Below are positions 21,407 through 31,574 of a DNA stretch of 64,000 nucleotides, piece by piece; the first letter of the stretch is position 1; each line of letters starts with the position of its first letter. This DNA comes from Pyrenopolyporus hunteri (lineage: Eukaryota; Ascomycota; Sordariomycetes; Xylariales; Hypoxylaceae): contig CADCXC010000005.1 in NCBI GenBank assembly GCA_902806595.1, positions 2,418,001 to 2,482,000 on the forward strand, given 5' to 3'. The notes below the pieces were generated by a model. The model worked only from the letters and a program-made list of their open reading frames with translations. It was not told the origin of the DNA and searched no databases. The position numbers and the translations under genes were made by a program.

Positions 21407-22174
21407 TCATGGAATTTCTTTGTTTGCCCGGCTTGCCAAGTCCAAATATTCCTGCCGTCCGTCTTCAGCACCGCCAAAAATGCTAATCCGGCCAGCGTAC
21501 TTGAGGAAAAGAACGTTCAGCAAGATTCGGCACACCCGGCCATTTCCGTCTCCAAACGGGTGAATGCACACCAAGCGGTTGTAGTATTTGCTTGCCATCC
21601 CAAATAGATCCTCCGGCGGAGCTGTGTCTGACCACCATATCTCGGCGTTTAGGTCCTTGATGAGATCTGCCATGTAGGTAGGCACAGCCGACGCTGGTAT
21701 AAAGCTGGACTTTTCCCCGCTGTGGTCGTGTCTTTCTGCGACTTCCCACGTTCGGTATATTCCCGGGATCCCGGCAGGTTTGCTTAGAACCCTGATGCCG
21801 CAAAGTATATAGAGCACCAATCTAAGAAAGCGCTCGTCGACGGAATCTCCCTCCTGGACGATGCGGTTGATCGCGTAGATCGCGACTAGGGCGTGACTGA
21901 TGACTTCTTGCTGGCTGCGTATAACGTCTTCGACGGAGCTGGGTCGCTGGAGCTCAATCAACGCGGCTCTCGCCTCTAAGAACCCCGGGCTCGTTATATC
22001 CGCTTCGATCCGGACTTCCTCGCCGCGAAGCAGTCCGAGACATATCTTCGCGGTCAGTTCAGAGTTCAATCCGCGAAACTCGATGAAGTTTGACGCGTAA
22101 ATAAATTGGGCGAAGTTTTCCGAGGACACTGCCTGCTGAAATAGTATCCCGTGAGTTCTCGGCGGCCGGTCCAT
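21407..22174 (-). CDS. Fic-domain protein (probable AMPylator), C-terminus frameshifted
   Basis: Open frame of 255 residues with a complete Fic active-site loop HPFGDGNGRVCR (205-216): His is the catalytic base, D/GNGR binds Mg-nucleotide. Fic enzymes transfer AMP (or other nucleotide parts) from a nucleotide to protein hydroxyls. YASNFIEF (26-33) sits where Fic proteins keep the inhibitory helix (S/T)xxxE(G/N); S28 and E32 are present, but the following residue is Phe. The frame stops at 21,407 in ...RANKEIP. One base out of register, the sequence continues without a stop for about 37 codons (KFHEEDLEVPKED... to about 21,295), which looks like the natural C-terminus. A 1-nt insertion in the CAAAGAAA stretch, or a sequencing error, would explain it. 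ATG 22,174 is the first Met in frame; a longer N-terminus is possible. Confidence 0.82.
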   Translation of the reverse strand: MDRPPRTHGILFQQAVSSENFAQFIYASNFIEFRGLNSELTAKICLGLLRGEEVRIEADITSPGFLEARAALIELQRPSSVEDVIRSQQEVISHALVAIYAINRIVQEGDSVDERFLRLVLYILCGIRVLSKPAGIPGIYRTWEVAERHDHSGEKSSFIPASAVPTYMADLIKDLNAEIWWSDTAPPEDLFGMASKYYNRLVCIHPFGDGNGRVCRILLNVLFLKYAGRISIFGGAEDGRQEYLDLASRANKEIP

Positions 22175-23257
22175 GGCTTTTCGCGAAACGTAGGTGCTAG
22201 AGGTAAAGTATTGAGGAAATAATTTTCTGCCTCTTTTATCTTGACCTTTTCTTCCGCACGATCTATTTCCCCCCCAGTTAGATTCACTCGGTGGGTAGAG
22301 CCAGACTTGACTTACATAGGTATCAGGTAAACAGGATAATAAGTAGGTGTTGAATATTTATGTCACAGGAAAGGGGTGTAGATGTTTGGTGTAGAGAGTC
22401 GACACTTGAATGGGGTGAAGGGCCAACCCATATTTATATATCAGGCTGGGCCAATGTTCGGAGAAAAGACTTATGACTACTCTCTGCGTCCTAGCACAAG
22501 AAGAGTTTCGACCTTGACTTCGGCAGAAGTTTATCTAAACACATGGGCTCCTTTTCTGAATCAACCAGTAACTGATGTCAAAGCTCACTCATATTCTACT
22601 AATCATATCCTCTGACTACCACCTAGACCGTTTATTTCACAAGACTATCATGGCTCTCCACTTAACATACATAGATACTGCTAAGCCTAGACGTAGACAT
22701 GCCCAGAGTTTGGTTCAGCTAAGGTAACAGGATAGTTGGTATGATTTTAGGACGGTGGTAGCCATCCGCATTTTAAAAATATGGGATGGTTGGTCCTCTT
22801 GGGCGACGTGCTTCTCCAACGCAATCCGAACTAGAGGTACGCCAACAATATATAAGACCGCATTCCTTACACTGGACTCGGCGACATTATTTTAAACCGA
22901 GTCTAAAGGTAAGAAATTGGAAGGAGAATCTTTCCAGTCTAAAGTTTCTCTGATATGTGTTCGTAGAGTTCCAAATTATCGGATAACTAATTTACCACTG
23001 CTTTTATTGGAGGCTGTTATATTTCATGTTGTTGTGGTATGGCAATTGGGGTTGCTCCTTTTGTGCCTACGCGGTCCAAGTCATTATAGGTAGGTAGGTA
23101 CCTAGGTATGTATGAAGTGAGCCAGTTGAAGGGGTCACAAACTAACAGTAAAGAATGCACTATTGTGGTCAAATAATCTATTATGCGCCTATCTATCTAT
23201 TCCTCCCACGTCCATAGTTACCACCTAGGTAGGTAGTTACCCTAAGCTAATAGTCCT
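22175..23257. other. intergenic, no gene seen
   Basis: Holds the promoter side of the Fic gene and the 3' side of the LPMO. Contains GGTAGGTAGGTACCTAGGTA (about 23,089-23,108) and ACCTAGGTAGGTAG (about 23,223-23,236), members of a dispersed motif. Nothing else recognised. Confidence 0.5.
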
Positions 23258-24478
23258 TTAGTATCCCCTACGGCCCCTATTGCGGGGTGGCATTTCGTCA
23301 CGTCCCCAAAGAGTCATTGTCTGCCCTTCAGCACACTTGACTCCAGCAGCCATTTGTATGACCGTCGACCAAGCGCCGGAAGCACACTGCTGGAAAGAAG
23401 TGCCGCCGATACAGTTGAACATCCCCTCCTGAGTGCACGGTCCCGTTAATCCCCCAGAGGGCCCGGAGCTTGACGGGCCGTGGCTTGCGGGACTCGAGGG
23501 ACGAGCTGGAGCGGGGGAAGAGGCAGGAGATTGGGGTACAGGGCTGGATACATGTATAGTCGTAGAACTCTGAGCGGCGGCAGAAGTCTTACTACTGCTG
23601 ATGACACTTGTCACGAACGCTCCGCCACCACCAACGGTGGTAGGAGACGAAGTAGCACTGCTGCTCGGGGATGCGCTGCTGCTTGAGACTACGCTCGGGG
23701 CGCTGCCAGAGTTTCCGTTGCCAACGCTGCTGCCGGAGCCGCCACCGCTTGATCCACCGGATGACTTAGCACCCTTTGGAACGCAGTCGCCTTGAACCTG
23801 AGCGAATTTGTTGTTTGCCCCTGGGCGAATGACGTTGGGGCCAGGATTGGGATACTCCGGGTCGGTACCGGGTTCCGTTTTACAGGAGTTGATATCGGCC
23901 AGGTTAGCTACAAAGAGCTCGGGGAACTGGCTATCGCGAGTTACAAGCTCCATAGTATCATTTGCCGATCTCTTAGATTTACCTCCCGTCACAGTAATAG
24001 GCGCGCAGTTCATGTAGTACTCTGGCTGCCCGGCGAGTTTGCTGATCCAGGTCCAAGCGAATACGTACTTACCGGGCTCTACTCCGTCCGGGATTTTGAA
24101 GTCGTACGTATCAGCACCTTGGCCGGACTTACTCGGACAACCTCCCTCGATGGAAAGGATGACCTCCCATGAGGTTGATGCGCTAGGTTGAAGATCCTTG
24201 GTGATTGCTAGCTGGCAACTCCCGCCGCCGTGCACTGCTGAACCCTTGAAAGAAAGTGTTTGGCTCTCCCCTACCGCCATCGTGTTGTCGAGACCTGAAG
24301 TCGAGTAGAAGGTAGCTGGATCTCCTTTGAGTTTACACGGGTAGTTAGCTGAGGTCAGAGGAGAATTATCGAGATCCGGGCCGCCAAAGGGCTTTGGAGT
24401 CTGCATAATCATGTGTCCGTTGGACGCGATGGGGAGGGCGGCCAAGACAGCCGCCGCCCACTGTGATTTGGTGAACAT
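23258..24478 (-). CDS. AA11 lytic polysaccharide monooxygenase with C-terminal X278-like domain
   Basis: Single exon, 406 residues. A signal peptide (1-21) is followed directly by His22 (HMIMQTPKPF), the N-terminal histidine of the copper 'histidine brace'; the second brace His is His83 in AVHGGGSCQ, a hallmark of AA11. The catalytic domain runs to about residue 240, followed by a long Ser/Gly/Pro linker (about 240-345), probably O-glycosylated, and a Cys-containing terminal module (CTQEGMFNCIGGTSFQQCASGAW) matching the X278 module found on AA11 enzymes. AA11 LPMOs cleave chitin oxidatively using Cu and H2O2/O2, so roles in remodelling the cell wall or degrading chitin are likely. Secreted. 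Confidence 0.92.
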   Translation of the reverse strand: MFTKSQWAAAVLAALPIASNGHMIMQTPKPFGGPDLDNSPLTSANYPCKLKGDPATFYSTSGLDNTMAVGESQTLSFKGSAVHGGGSCQLAITKDLQPSASTSWEVILSIEGGCPSKSGQGADTYDFKIPDGVEPGKYVFAWTWISKLAGQPEYYMNCAPITVTGGKSKRSANDTMELVTRDSQFPELFVANLADINSCKTEPGTDPEYPNPGPNVIRPGANNKFAQVQGDCVPKGAKSSGGSSGGGSGSSVGNGNSGSAPSVVSSSSASPSSSATSSPTTVGGGGAFVTSVISSSKTSAAAQSSTTIHVSSPVPQSPASSPAPARPSSPASHGPSSSGPSGGLTGPCTQEGMFNCIGGTSFQQCASGAWSTVIQMAAGVKCAEGQTMTLWGRDEMPPRNRGRRGY

Positions 24479-25552
24479 CGTAATAGGTTTTGAATATAAT
24501 AGTGAAGAATCGAACTATTGTTAAAACGCACTGAGGCCGGCTCGAGCGAAAGGAATTAGAGAATATACAGAGGAAAAGAATTGGCGTCTGGCCATGAAGC
24601 TGGGCATATACTCATCATTTTTATATCCTTTAGGGACAATTAACTAATGTAAAGGCCTAAGGCTATTGTTTTCGAGAAAGCGTGCTTTAACAAAGAGCCT
24701 TCGAAGAGTGAAGTGGAACAAGGAGGTGTCATACCTGGCTATTGTTTCTATTCAAGACCACGAGGTTTGTAAGAAGCCACCAGAAATTGTAAAAATACAC
24801 ATAGGTACACACAAATCCATCGTTTACTTATGGTCAAGTCGTATCTGAAGTTGAGTTACTCTGACCGTTCTTGTTTTGATTCAATGATCGGAAATATTGT
24901 ATGGAATAATACCCATCAGTCATTTCTACGGAAAGGGGTCCTTGCTTCAAAGACACCATTCAATAAGTTCTGATTTATTCTTAGGTTATATGAGCTGCAG
25001 AGGTATATATCATTTCTATAGAATATATTATGCATTAGTCACGAAATATCTCCTTCTTCCAGGCCAAGGAGTGCTTATAGGACCAAAATACTATAAAGAC
25101 TTACAAAGAAAGACTCTTGTAGCCCCTTTTTCCTTGATATGGCCTAGGTGAATATGAATTTGATATAGTCTTATATTTTCTTATAACGTTAACTATGCAA
25201 ATATGCAGTATAGATTGTCGCCAAGCCAGCCCGGTGTAACCTAATCCTTCCGCATGATAACGTCATGGGAACAGGGTTGCGGGGACCCATGCATGCAGCT
25301 ACCAGGGACCTGCTGCGTAGATAGGGAACTAGATAGGGACCTTATTCAGGGACCTTTTGGCAGCTTAAAGCGCCTAATAAGCCCGTGTAAGCTTCCAACT
25401 CCGATTCCTAACTTCCATTCCACCCTTCCATTCCTCACAACAACAACTCCCTTTCAACATCGTCTTCTTCTTCTCCGCCAAGGCTCGCCGTATCCCAACC
25501 GTTCAATCCTGACACGGCTGGCTAGTCGTTGTCAAATGAGTTTCAAGCCAAT
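24479..25552. other. intergenic, no gene seen
   Basis: Between the divergently transcribed LPMO (minus) and alkaline phosphatase (plus), so it contains both promoters. Pyrimidine-rich sequence at about 25,390-25,500 (CTTCCATTCC, CGTCTTCTTCTTCTCC) fits the 5' UTR of the phosphatase gene. Confidence 0.5.
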
Positions 25553-27608
25553 ATGGTGAGTAGGTACCTATACAAACGACCATTGCTCGATAATCATCGC
25601 CCTGGGCAACAAAGAACCGTGTCGCACACCACTTGGAGGCCGCGTGTGGCCGCTATTTACCTGTAACCCAAGCTGACGATGCCCCCAACCGCTTAGGCTA
25701 ACGTAACAACACCCCTCCTCGCCGACGACCGCCGCGATGCCGACCGCGATTCTGATGACCTAAGCGACCCGGAAGAAGACGCGCTACGCGGACAGTCCCG
25801 GGCTACACAAGCTGGCCGGTCATGGCCCAGCAGACTACGAGAAGCTCTGCTCTTCGCATGGGCTCTTCTTGCAACTGCGGGCGTATTGGTCCTCGCCGTT
25901 TGGGCCTCGCATCAGCAGCAGACCGCCTTCGATAAACCGGTCGGTAAACGCAATTTAATATTCATGGTGTCTGATGGCATGGGCCCTGCCTCTCTGTCCT
26001 TGACACGGAGCTTCAGACAATACACCGAAGGTCTCGAGTACGGCAATACACTCACCCTTGATAAGCACTTCTGGGGCAGCAGTCGGACGCGAAGCAGTTC
26101 TTCCCTTGGTACGTACGAAAAGGTCCCGTGTTGATACCCACGCCTTTCAGTAGTCCAATTGTCCCTAATATTGTCTTTATCCGTGTCGGCTAACGCTTGA
26201 TAGTTACCGATAGCGCTGCGGGGGCGACTGCGTTTAGTTGTGGAATGAAGAGCTACAATGGCGCCATTTCAATGCTGCCTGACTCAACTCCCTGCGGAAC
26301 CGTGCTCGAGGCGGCTAAGAAGGCTGGGTATAAGACCGGACTGGTTGTTACGACCGATATTACTGATGCAACACCCGCTTGTTTTGCTAGCCACGTCGAC
26401 GTACGCCAACAGAACGATGATATCGCTGTACAAGAAGTTGGTAACGGCCCTCTTGGTCGCGTGGTAGACTTGATGTTTGGGGGTGGACGATGCCACTTCC
26501 TACCTAATTCGACAAATGGTGGTTGCCGCCAGGATGATATCGACGTAATCCAAATGGCTACGAAAGATTACGGTTGGAATTACATTGGCGACCGTGCGGG
26601 ATTCGATGAATTCTGGGAGGGCAAGAAGGAAGTTCCTCTTCCGATGTTAGGACTCTTCGCCGACACGGATATTCCATACGAACTCGATAGGCGACATATG
26701 AACGACGTTTACCCAAGCCTGAGCGAAATGGCGAAGACGGCTTTGAGAGCGCTTGAAAAGGCTACCGAAAATAGCGACAAGGGATTCTTTCTAATGATTG
26801 AGGGGAGCAGGATCGACCACGCCGGACACGGGAATGATCCAGCTGCGCAAGTACGAGAGGTTCTCGAATACGACAGGGCCTTCGAAGCCGTAATAGATTT
26901 TCTGGAAGAGAGCCGTATCCCGGGAGTTCTAGTTGCTACAAGCGACCACGAGACGGGTGGATTATCGGTGGCACGACGTCAGTTTGCTGTCCCATCGCTT
27001 CGTAGGATTTTCGCTAACTTTGTTCCTCAGAGGTGAATGCCAACTACCCCCAGTACCTGTGGTATCCAGCTGTGTTGGCCAACGCCTCCTCGTCTTCAGA
27101 ATATCTTGCCCATCGTCTTCAGGCGCATGTTGCGAAATCGTCTGATCATTCAGTTGAGAAGCTCAAGAAGTATATTAACGAGGAACTCGTCATACCCGGC
27201 CTCGGCATCCACGACGCCTCCGACGAGGAGCTCACAACATTAGCTTTGAACCCAGACCAGGCACAATATTTGTTTGCTCATATGATCAGTGTGCGTGCGC
27301 AGATCGGATGGAGCACCCATGGCCACTCAGCCGTCGACGTCAACATTTATAGTTCCGGCGGTCCGGGAACGGACGCGATCAGGGGCAACGTGGAGAACAC
27401 CGACGTCGGCAAATACTTGAGGGAATACCTCAACGTCGATGTGGATGCTGTTACGAAAGAGTTGAATGAGAAAATGACTTCAAGGCGAAAATTCGGGTCG
27501 ATTAGCCAAAGTGCTACGGATGGCGTCGACGGGGTATTAGATCAAGCCGATGACCACTGGGCAATCCATGAGGATATGGAGGCCCGACGAATGCGTTTAG
27601 GTAAATAA
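25553..27608 (+). CDS. pho8: vacuolar-type alkaline phosphatase (Pho8-like)
   Basis: Proposed exons join(25553..25555,25697..26108,26204..26977,27031..27608), 588 residues. Exon 1 codes only the start Met (ATG before GTGAGT), which keeps frame with exon 2; this first exon is the least certain part. Residues 1-50 are acidic/basic and cytosolic, 51-70 form a signal anchor, and the rest is lumenal, as in yeast Pho8. Active-site signatures are MVSDGMG (metal Asp94), VTDSAAG (nucleophile Ser142), DHAGHGNDP, TSDHETGG and STHGHSAVDV. It hydrolyses phosphate monoesters using two Zn and one Mg. In yeast, Pho8 is processed by vacuolar proteases at the C-terminus, and a variable C-terminal tail is present here too. 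The three later junctions are confirmed by protein continuity (SSLVTDS, ARQVNANYPQ). Confidence 0.9.
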
Positions 27609-29468
27609 GAGCCAGGCTCGGAGTAGTGGTTTTGAATAGTTTGTTTGAGGTTAGAAATTGTCGCTTTGCGTGAAGATTTAGCATACATCTATAACAAATA
27701 GACAAATGATACCCACATGGGAAGGACCGTAAACTGTATCGAGATCCCGGAAACGGTTGACACAATCGCGTATCACAATATAACCAAGCTGATACCATCT
27801 AGAAACAGGCAACTCTCAGCCTTCCTCAGCCCAATTTAGCGTAACCAATCGGTTGTTTCTCCATCCCGTGGGAGACGGGCAGTAAACATGGCGGGTATTA
27901 GCAGGATGTTGTACCTGTACCACCTCTACGTTGCCGCATCCTAAGCTAGCATACAGAAATTGAAGGAACGGGCTTGCTTATCGGGTTGTTGGGATGAAAT
28001 TCTCATGGTCCTGATGGTCGGACACGGGCCGTGAGGTTAGGGGGCCGACGGAGCATGATTGTAACTTACGCGGGATGTCGCCTATATTTGTCTCTTATAT
28101 CACGTGTATTTACTATCTTATTCGATGTCACGCCCGAGATGCCTGGAATTTAAGCAACGGAGATATGAAATAGAAATTATTGCGGTACGTTATTCATGGG
28201 GTGGTTTATCTGTGACTAAGTCTTGCTCGGGTCACCTCCGTGTACGGCTTCAAGGGTACTACCGCGTGTTGGTCGTAGGAAGCAATACCACCATGCGTTT
28301 ACCAAAAGCTTCTAGGTGCTCACATAAAATATCCAATTAAGCTACATGACCGGTTCAAACTCTACTTCCTTGCACTTGGATTCACGGGGATACTGAAAAT
28401 GGAATACAACAAGAATGTACCCTCTTTTCACTTCTCGACTTCGGCGTCGACATCTAGCCGTAGATCAGAATAATACCATTCCCTCCAATTCCTCGACCTA
28501 GGACTACAGGCTAATCCAGACTTGATATTTCACCTCCCCTTATTCCTCGAATCGCTGCCACTTAGTCTCAATGGTTAAAGCCCCGATAAGCAATCTATGT
28601 CTCGTAGGTTCTTCCGTCGGTATGACTCCTAAGGTTCATATACATGTATAAATCATTGGTTTGCTTCCTCTGCGACACGTCTGTTTGGTATAACAAGCCT
28701 GCCGATCTGTCCGCCGGAAGTTTTGATGATTTGGTTGCTCTTTCTGGATAGAAGCCAGGGACTACCGCACCAACCGAGATGCCTTTCAACATCCGGCGTA
28801 ACGGCCGGGAATATATGGACGAGCGGATGTATTCATGAATGAGTAATATTTTCCCGGAGTCTAATCTTTCATTCTTGAGTCCGCTCGATCTTGTTTAGTC
28901 CTGCATTAGTAGGTGCTTGTCGAGTCTTCGTTACCCCTGATAAAGTTCTTCATTTTATCAACTACCTGCCGATCGGAACAATTCGTCTTCTAGCATGAGA
29001 CTCCTTGGGATATAATTAGTTTACATCGTCCCGAATTTCTTGATAGCTACTGTCGGACATAAATACCACTTCGATTCGCCCGCCTACTACCTTAACGACA
29101 TACCGCACGTACCAAACACGGGCAACCTCGTCGAGAATAGGATGACCCTAGTAAGTAAAGCGGCACTTTTACATCAATTCCATCTCGATCAATGTAATAT
29201 CTATGTATTGAATTGTAATCTGACGGATATCTTTCAGGATGAGCCCTGAGAGCGAGCACGTCCATCCAAGCCAAGGACTCGACGAGTGTCCGTTTTCTAA
29301 GCATAGCGCAGCGCGATAGAACGCGACGTCAATCTTGACTTACGCGAGATATTCGCCTTCGATCCCCCTTCTTACCAAAGAGTCAAAGACTATACCTAGC
29401 CTCCACGTCAAATTCAGCACCAACCCAACACCAAAACCCCACCGTGTTTCCGAGGGAGAAAAGCGGCG
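27609..29468. other. intergenic, no gene seen
   Basis: Nearly 1.9 kb of ordinary composition. Short frames on both strands lack coding character. It holds the promoter of the Cys-rich gene at 29,469. Confidence 0.45.
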
Positions 29469-30008
29469 ATGTGTAAATACGTGCACCTCATCTACCGCTG
29501 CGGGCACGACGCCTTCCTAGCCGGCCCAAATTGCTTCCATGTGTTCGAGCAGCTATCTCGGGTCGACAAAGACCCCTCGGCATGGGACGCGGCTGGGCTT
29601 CAGACGCTACCCTTCGACTGGCCGGATTCTTGCCTGGCGGGAACACATAACACCATAACCGTTGCGTCAGCAATTTATTGTGGGCTGGAGTGTGAGGACG
29701 ACTGTGTTGCAGCTGCAGCTGCTCCAGAGGAGACAACTACAATAGAGAACGAGATGAATATGGGTGCAGGTGCCCAAGAAGGACAGCTTGATAACGAGTA
29801 TGTAGATCATAACGAACCGTCCTACCATATCAGCGATGCGCGCCAGGTAGCTTGGGACTTTAGTGGTACTGGCGTTAAAGCTGGTGTTAGAGCAGACGCC
29901 GGCGAGAGGGTTACTTGCGAAGTAGACATGGCCCCTATGGTAGAGTCAGGGGCCGCTACGTCGACGGAAGTATCTTCTAACGTCCTATATAATACCTCGA
30001 ATACATAA
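29469..30008 (+). CDS. small Cys-rich protein, paralogue A of a tandem pair
   Basis: 179 residues, single exon. The N-terminal part has conserved Cys/His: MCKYVHLIYRCGHDAFLAGPNC, then DSCLAGTHNT and YCGLECEDDC. The spacing C-x8-C-x-H-x8-C followed by C...C pairs suggests a small zinc-binding module, but the family is not one I can name. An Ala-rich linker (VAAAAAP, about 81-87) leads to a low-complexity acidic tail that includes PSYHISDARQVAW. There is no signal peptide, so it is likely intracellular. About 590 bp downstream lies a clear paralogue (30,598), indicating a tandem duplication. Small MCxYxHxxxxCGH proteins recur in ascomycetes, with unknown roles. Confidence 0.75.
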   Translation: MCKYVHLIYRCGHDAFLAGPNCFHVFEQLSRVDKDPSAWDAAGLQTLPFDWPDSCLAGTHNTITVASAIYCGLECEDDCVAAAAAPEETTTIENEMNMGAGAQEGQLDNEYVDHNEPSYHISDARQVAWDFSGTGVKAGVRADAGERVTCEVDMAPMVESGAATSTEVSSNVLYNTSNT

Positions 30009-30597
30009 ACACGTGAATATATCACTACGCGAGTAACTTGGGTACCGTGCGTAGCCTCTGATAATCGCGCCGAATTAATCGCGTACCTTCCTACGCCATC
30101 ACGAGTCGTTGTAATTTCGTCCCCTTCACAAATACCATACCACGACGTCGACCGATTATTACTCCTACGCAGGTACCTACCGACAGAAAAATATTCTTCG
30201 AAGTCCCCTCGACATCTCATCCTTACAGTCTGTTACGTTTCCAAATTTCTCCCAAAGACAGCTACTAGTTCACACGATTGTCGCCTATCAACCGCGCACT
30301 ACGCGTAGTAACCACGAGACAGCCACGTCGCGAACACTTTGAGGGCGGTAAGTAACAATGACACTTGTCACTTAGTATTTTTGCACACTCCCGATATTCC
30401 TCCAGTACTGGACTAATATCTAGTAGTCGCCTCCTTGTGATAAGTACCGCCCGACTACCACACCTGTATCGAACTTGAACGCTCCTCGTCGGCCGTCCTG
30501 CTTCAAACACAACAAGAATCGCATCAAAAATCTCTAACTCGACCCGCGCGACACCGGCCCTACACCCAAACCCAAAGTTCAAAGAATATCAACGACA
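30009..30597. other. intergenic spacer between paralogues
   Basis: No gene seen; it carries the promoter of paralogue B. Open stretches on the minus strand here are antisense or spurious. Confidence 0.5.
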
Positions 30598-31020
30598 ATG
30601 TGTAAATACGTCCACCTCACATACGGCTGCGGACACACGACCCTCCTCGCAGGACCTAACTGCTCCATCGTATTGCAACAACTCTGCCGAATCCACTCTC
30701 CGGAGGCCTGGACCACGGAGGGCTTGCAGATGATCCCGTTCGAGTTACCCGACTCCTGCGACCCCGGCCCGCATAACACGGTGGCTATTTCCTCAGGGGA
30801 ATGCTGCAGTTTAGAATGTAGCAAGAGCCGGGCCGCTACATCATCCAAGGCAGCAGTAGCAGCAGCAGCAGTAGCAACGGACCCCAATACGAAAACTCCG
30901 GGTATCGCTGGGAATAATGGAAAGGTGGGTGTTCTAGAGGAGCGTGGGAGCGGAAAGCCCGCCGAGGACAACACGCCGTCTTACTATATTCTCGATGCAA
31001 GCCAGATGCCGTGGTATTAG
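30598..31020 (+). CDS. small Cys-rich protein, paralogue B (truncated by in-frame TAG)
   Basis: 140 residues, aligning with paralogue A from the first residue: MCKYVHLTYGCGHTTLLAGPNC, LPDSCDPGPHNT, ECCSLEC, an Ala tract (AAVAAAAVA) and PSYYILDASQMPW. The frame ends at TAG 31,018-31,020, where paralogue A continues. Beyond the stop the same frame stays open for 39 sense codons to TGA at 31,138-31,140, and the segment is alignable with A's tail (acidic/Gly/Val-rich, e.g. GGVRVTTGEE against AGVRADAGER). So either a recent nonsense mutation or a readthrough stop shortened the protein. Function is unknown; the conserved Cys/His set suggests metal binding. Confidence 0.75.
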   Translation: MCKYVHLTYGCGHTTLLAGPNCSIVLQQLCRIHSPEAWTTEGLQMIPFELPDSCDPGPHNTVAISSGECCSLECSKSRAATSSKAAVAAAAVATDPNTKTPGIAGNNGKVGVLEERGSGKPAEDNTPSYYILDASQMPWY

Positions 31021-31140
31021 GGCTACAGCGGCGCTGCCGTCGATTCTGGTACTAATACGGAGGGCGGTGTCAGGGTGACGACCGGCGAAGAAATACCAGG
31101 TGTGGATTCAGGAGCTGGCATTGGGGTTGCTGGTGAGTGA

Positions 31141-31574
31141 TATCGTGTTGAAGTGGATACTACCGAGACTGACGAAGAACTTTAGAAGCTTCGATAGAGA
31201 AGGGCCAGGAAACCCTGGGAATATTGAATACCGAGTACCGAGACCCTAGAATAGGGGTAGGCTGGCGGGAGGACACTAAAAGGGTGGAATTTGTTGACTT
31301 GACAAACGACGATTCCTAGAGGTGGGCGGGTATTTGTATATAGGCGATTGCATTAAATGGGCGTTTGAAGGCAGTTGGTTTCAGTCATGAGGTTCATATT
31401 TGCATTCGCATACGCTGAAAAGCCTATCTGCACGTTCGACCCACGTCCTGAACAATAACATACATCGTCTAACTCTCCAGGGCTGATTAGTTATTGAACG
31501 CCATGACGTCTCCTAGCCCCCTAGATCGCCCACACCGAAGGTAACCAGTACCTAGGTCACTCTCATGAGTAACA
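31141..31574. other. intergenic, no gene seen
   Basis: 3' flank shared by the convergent genes at 30,598 (plus) and 31,575 (minus). Nothing recognised. Confidence 0.5.
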
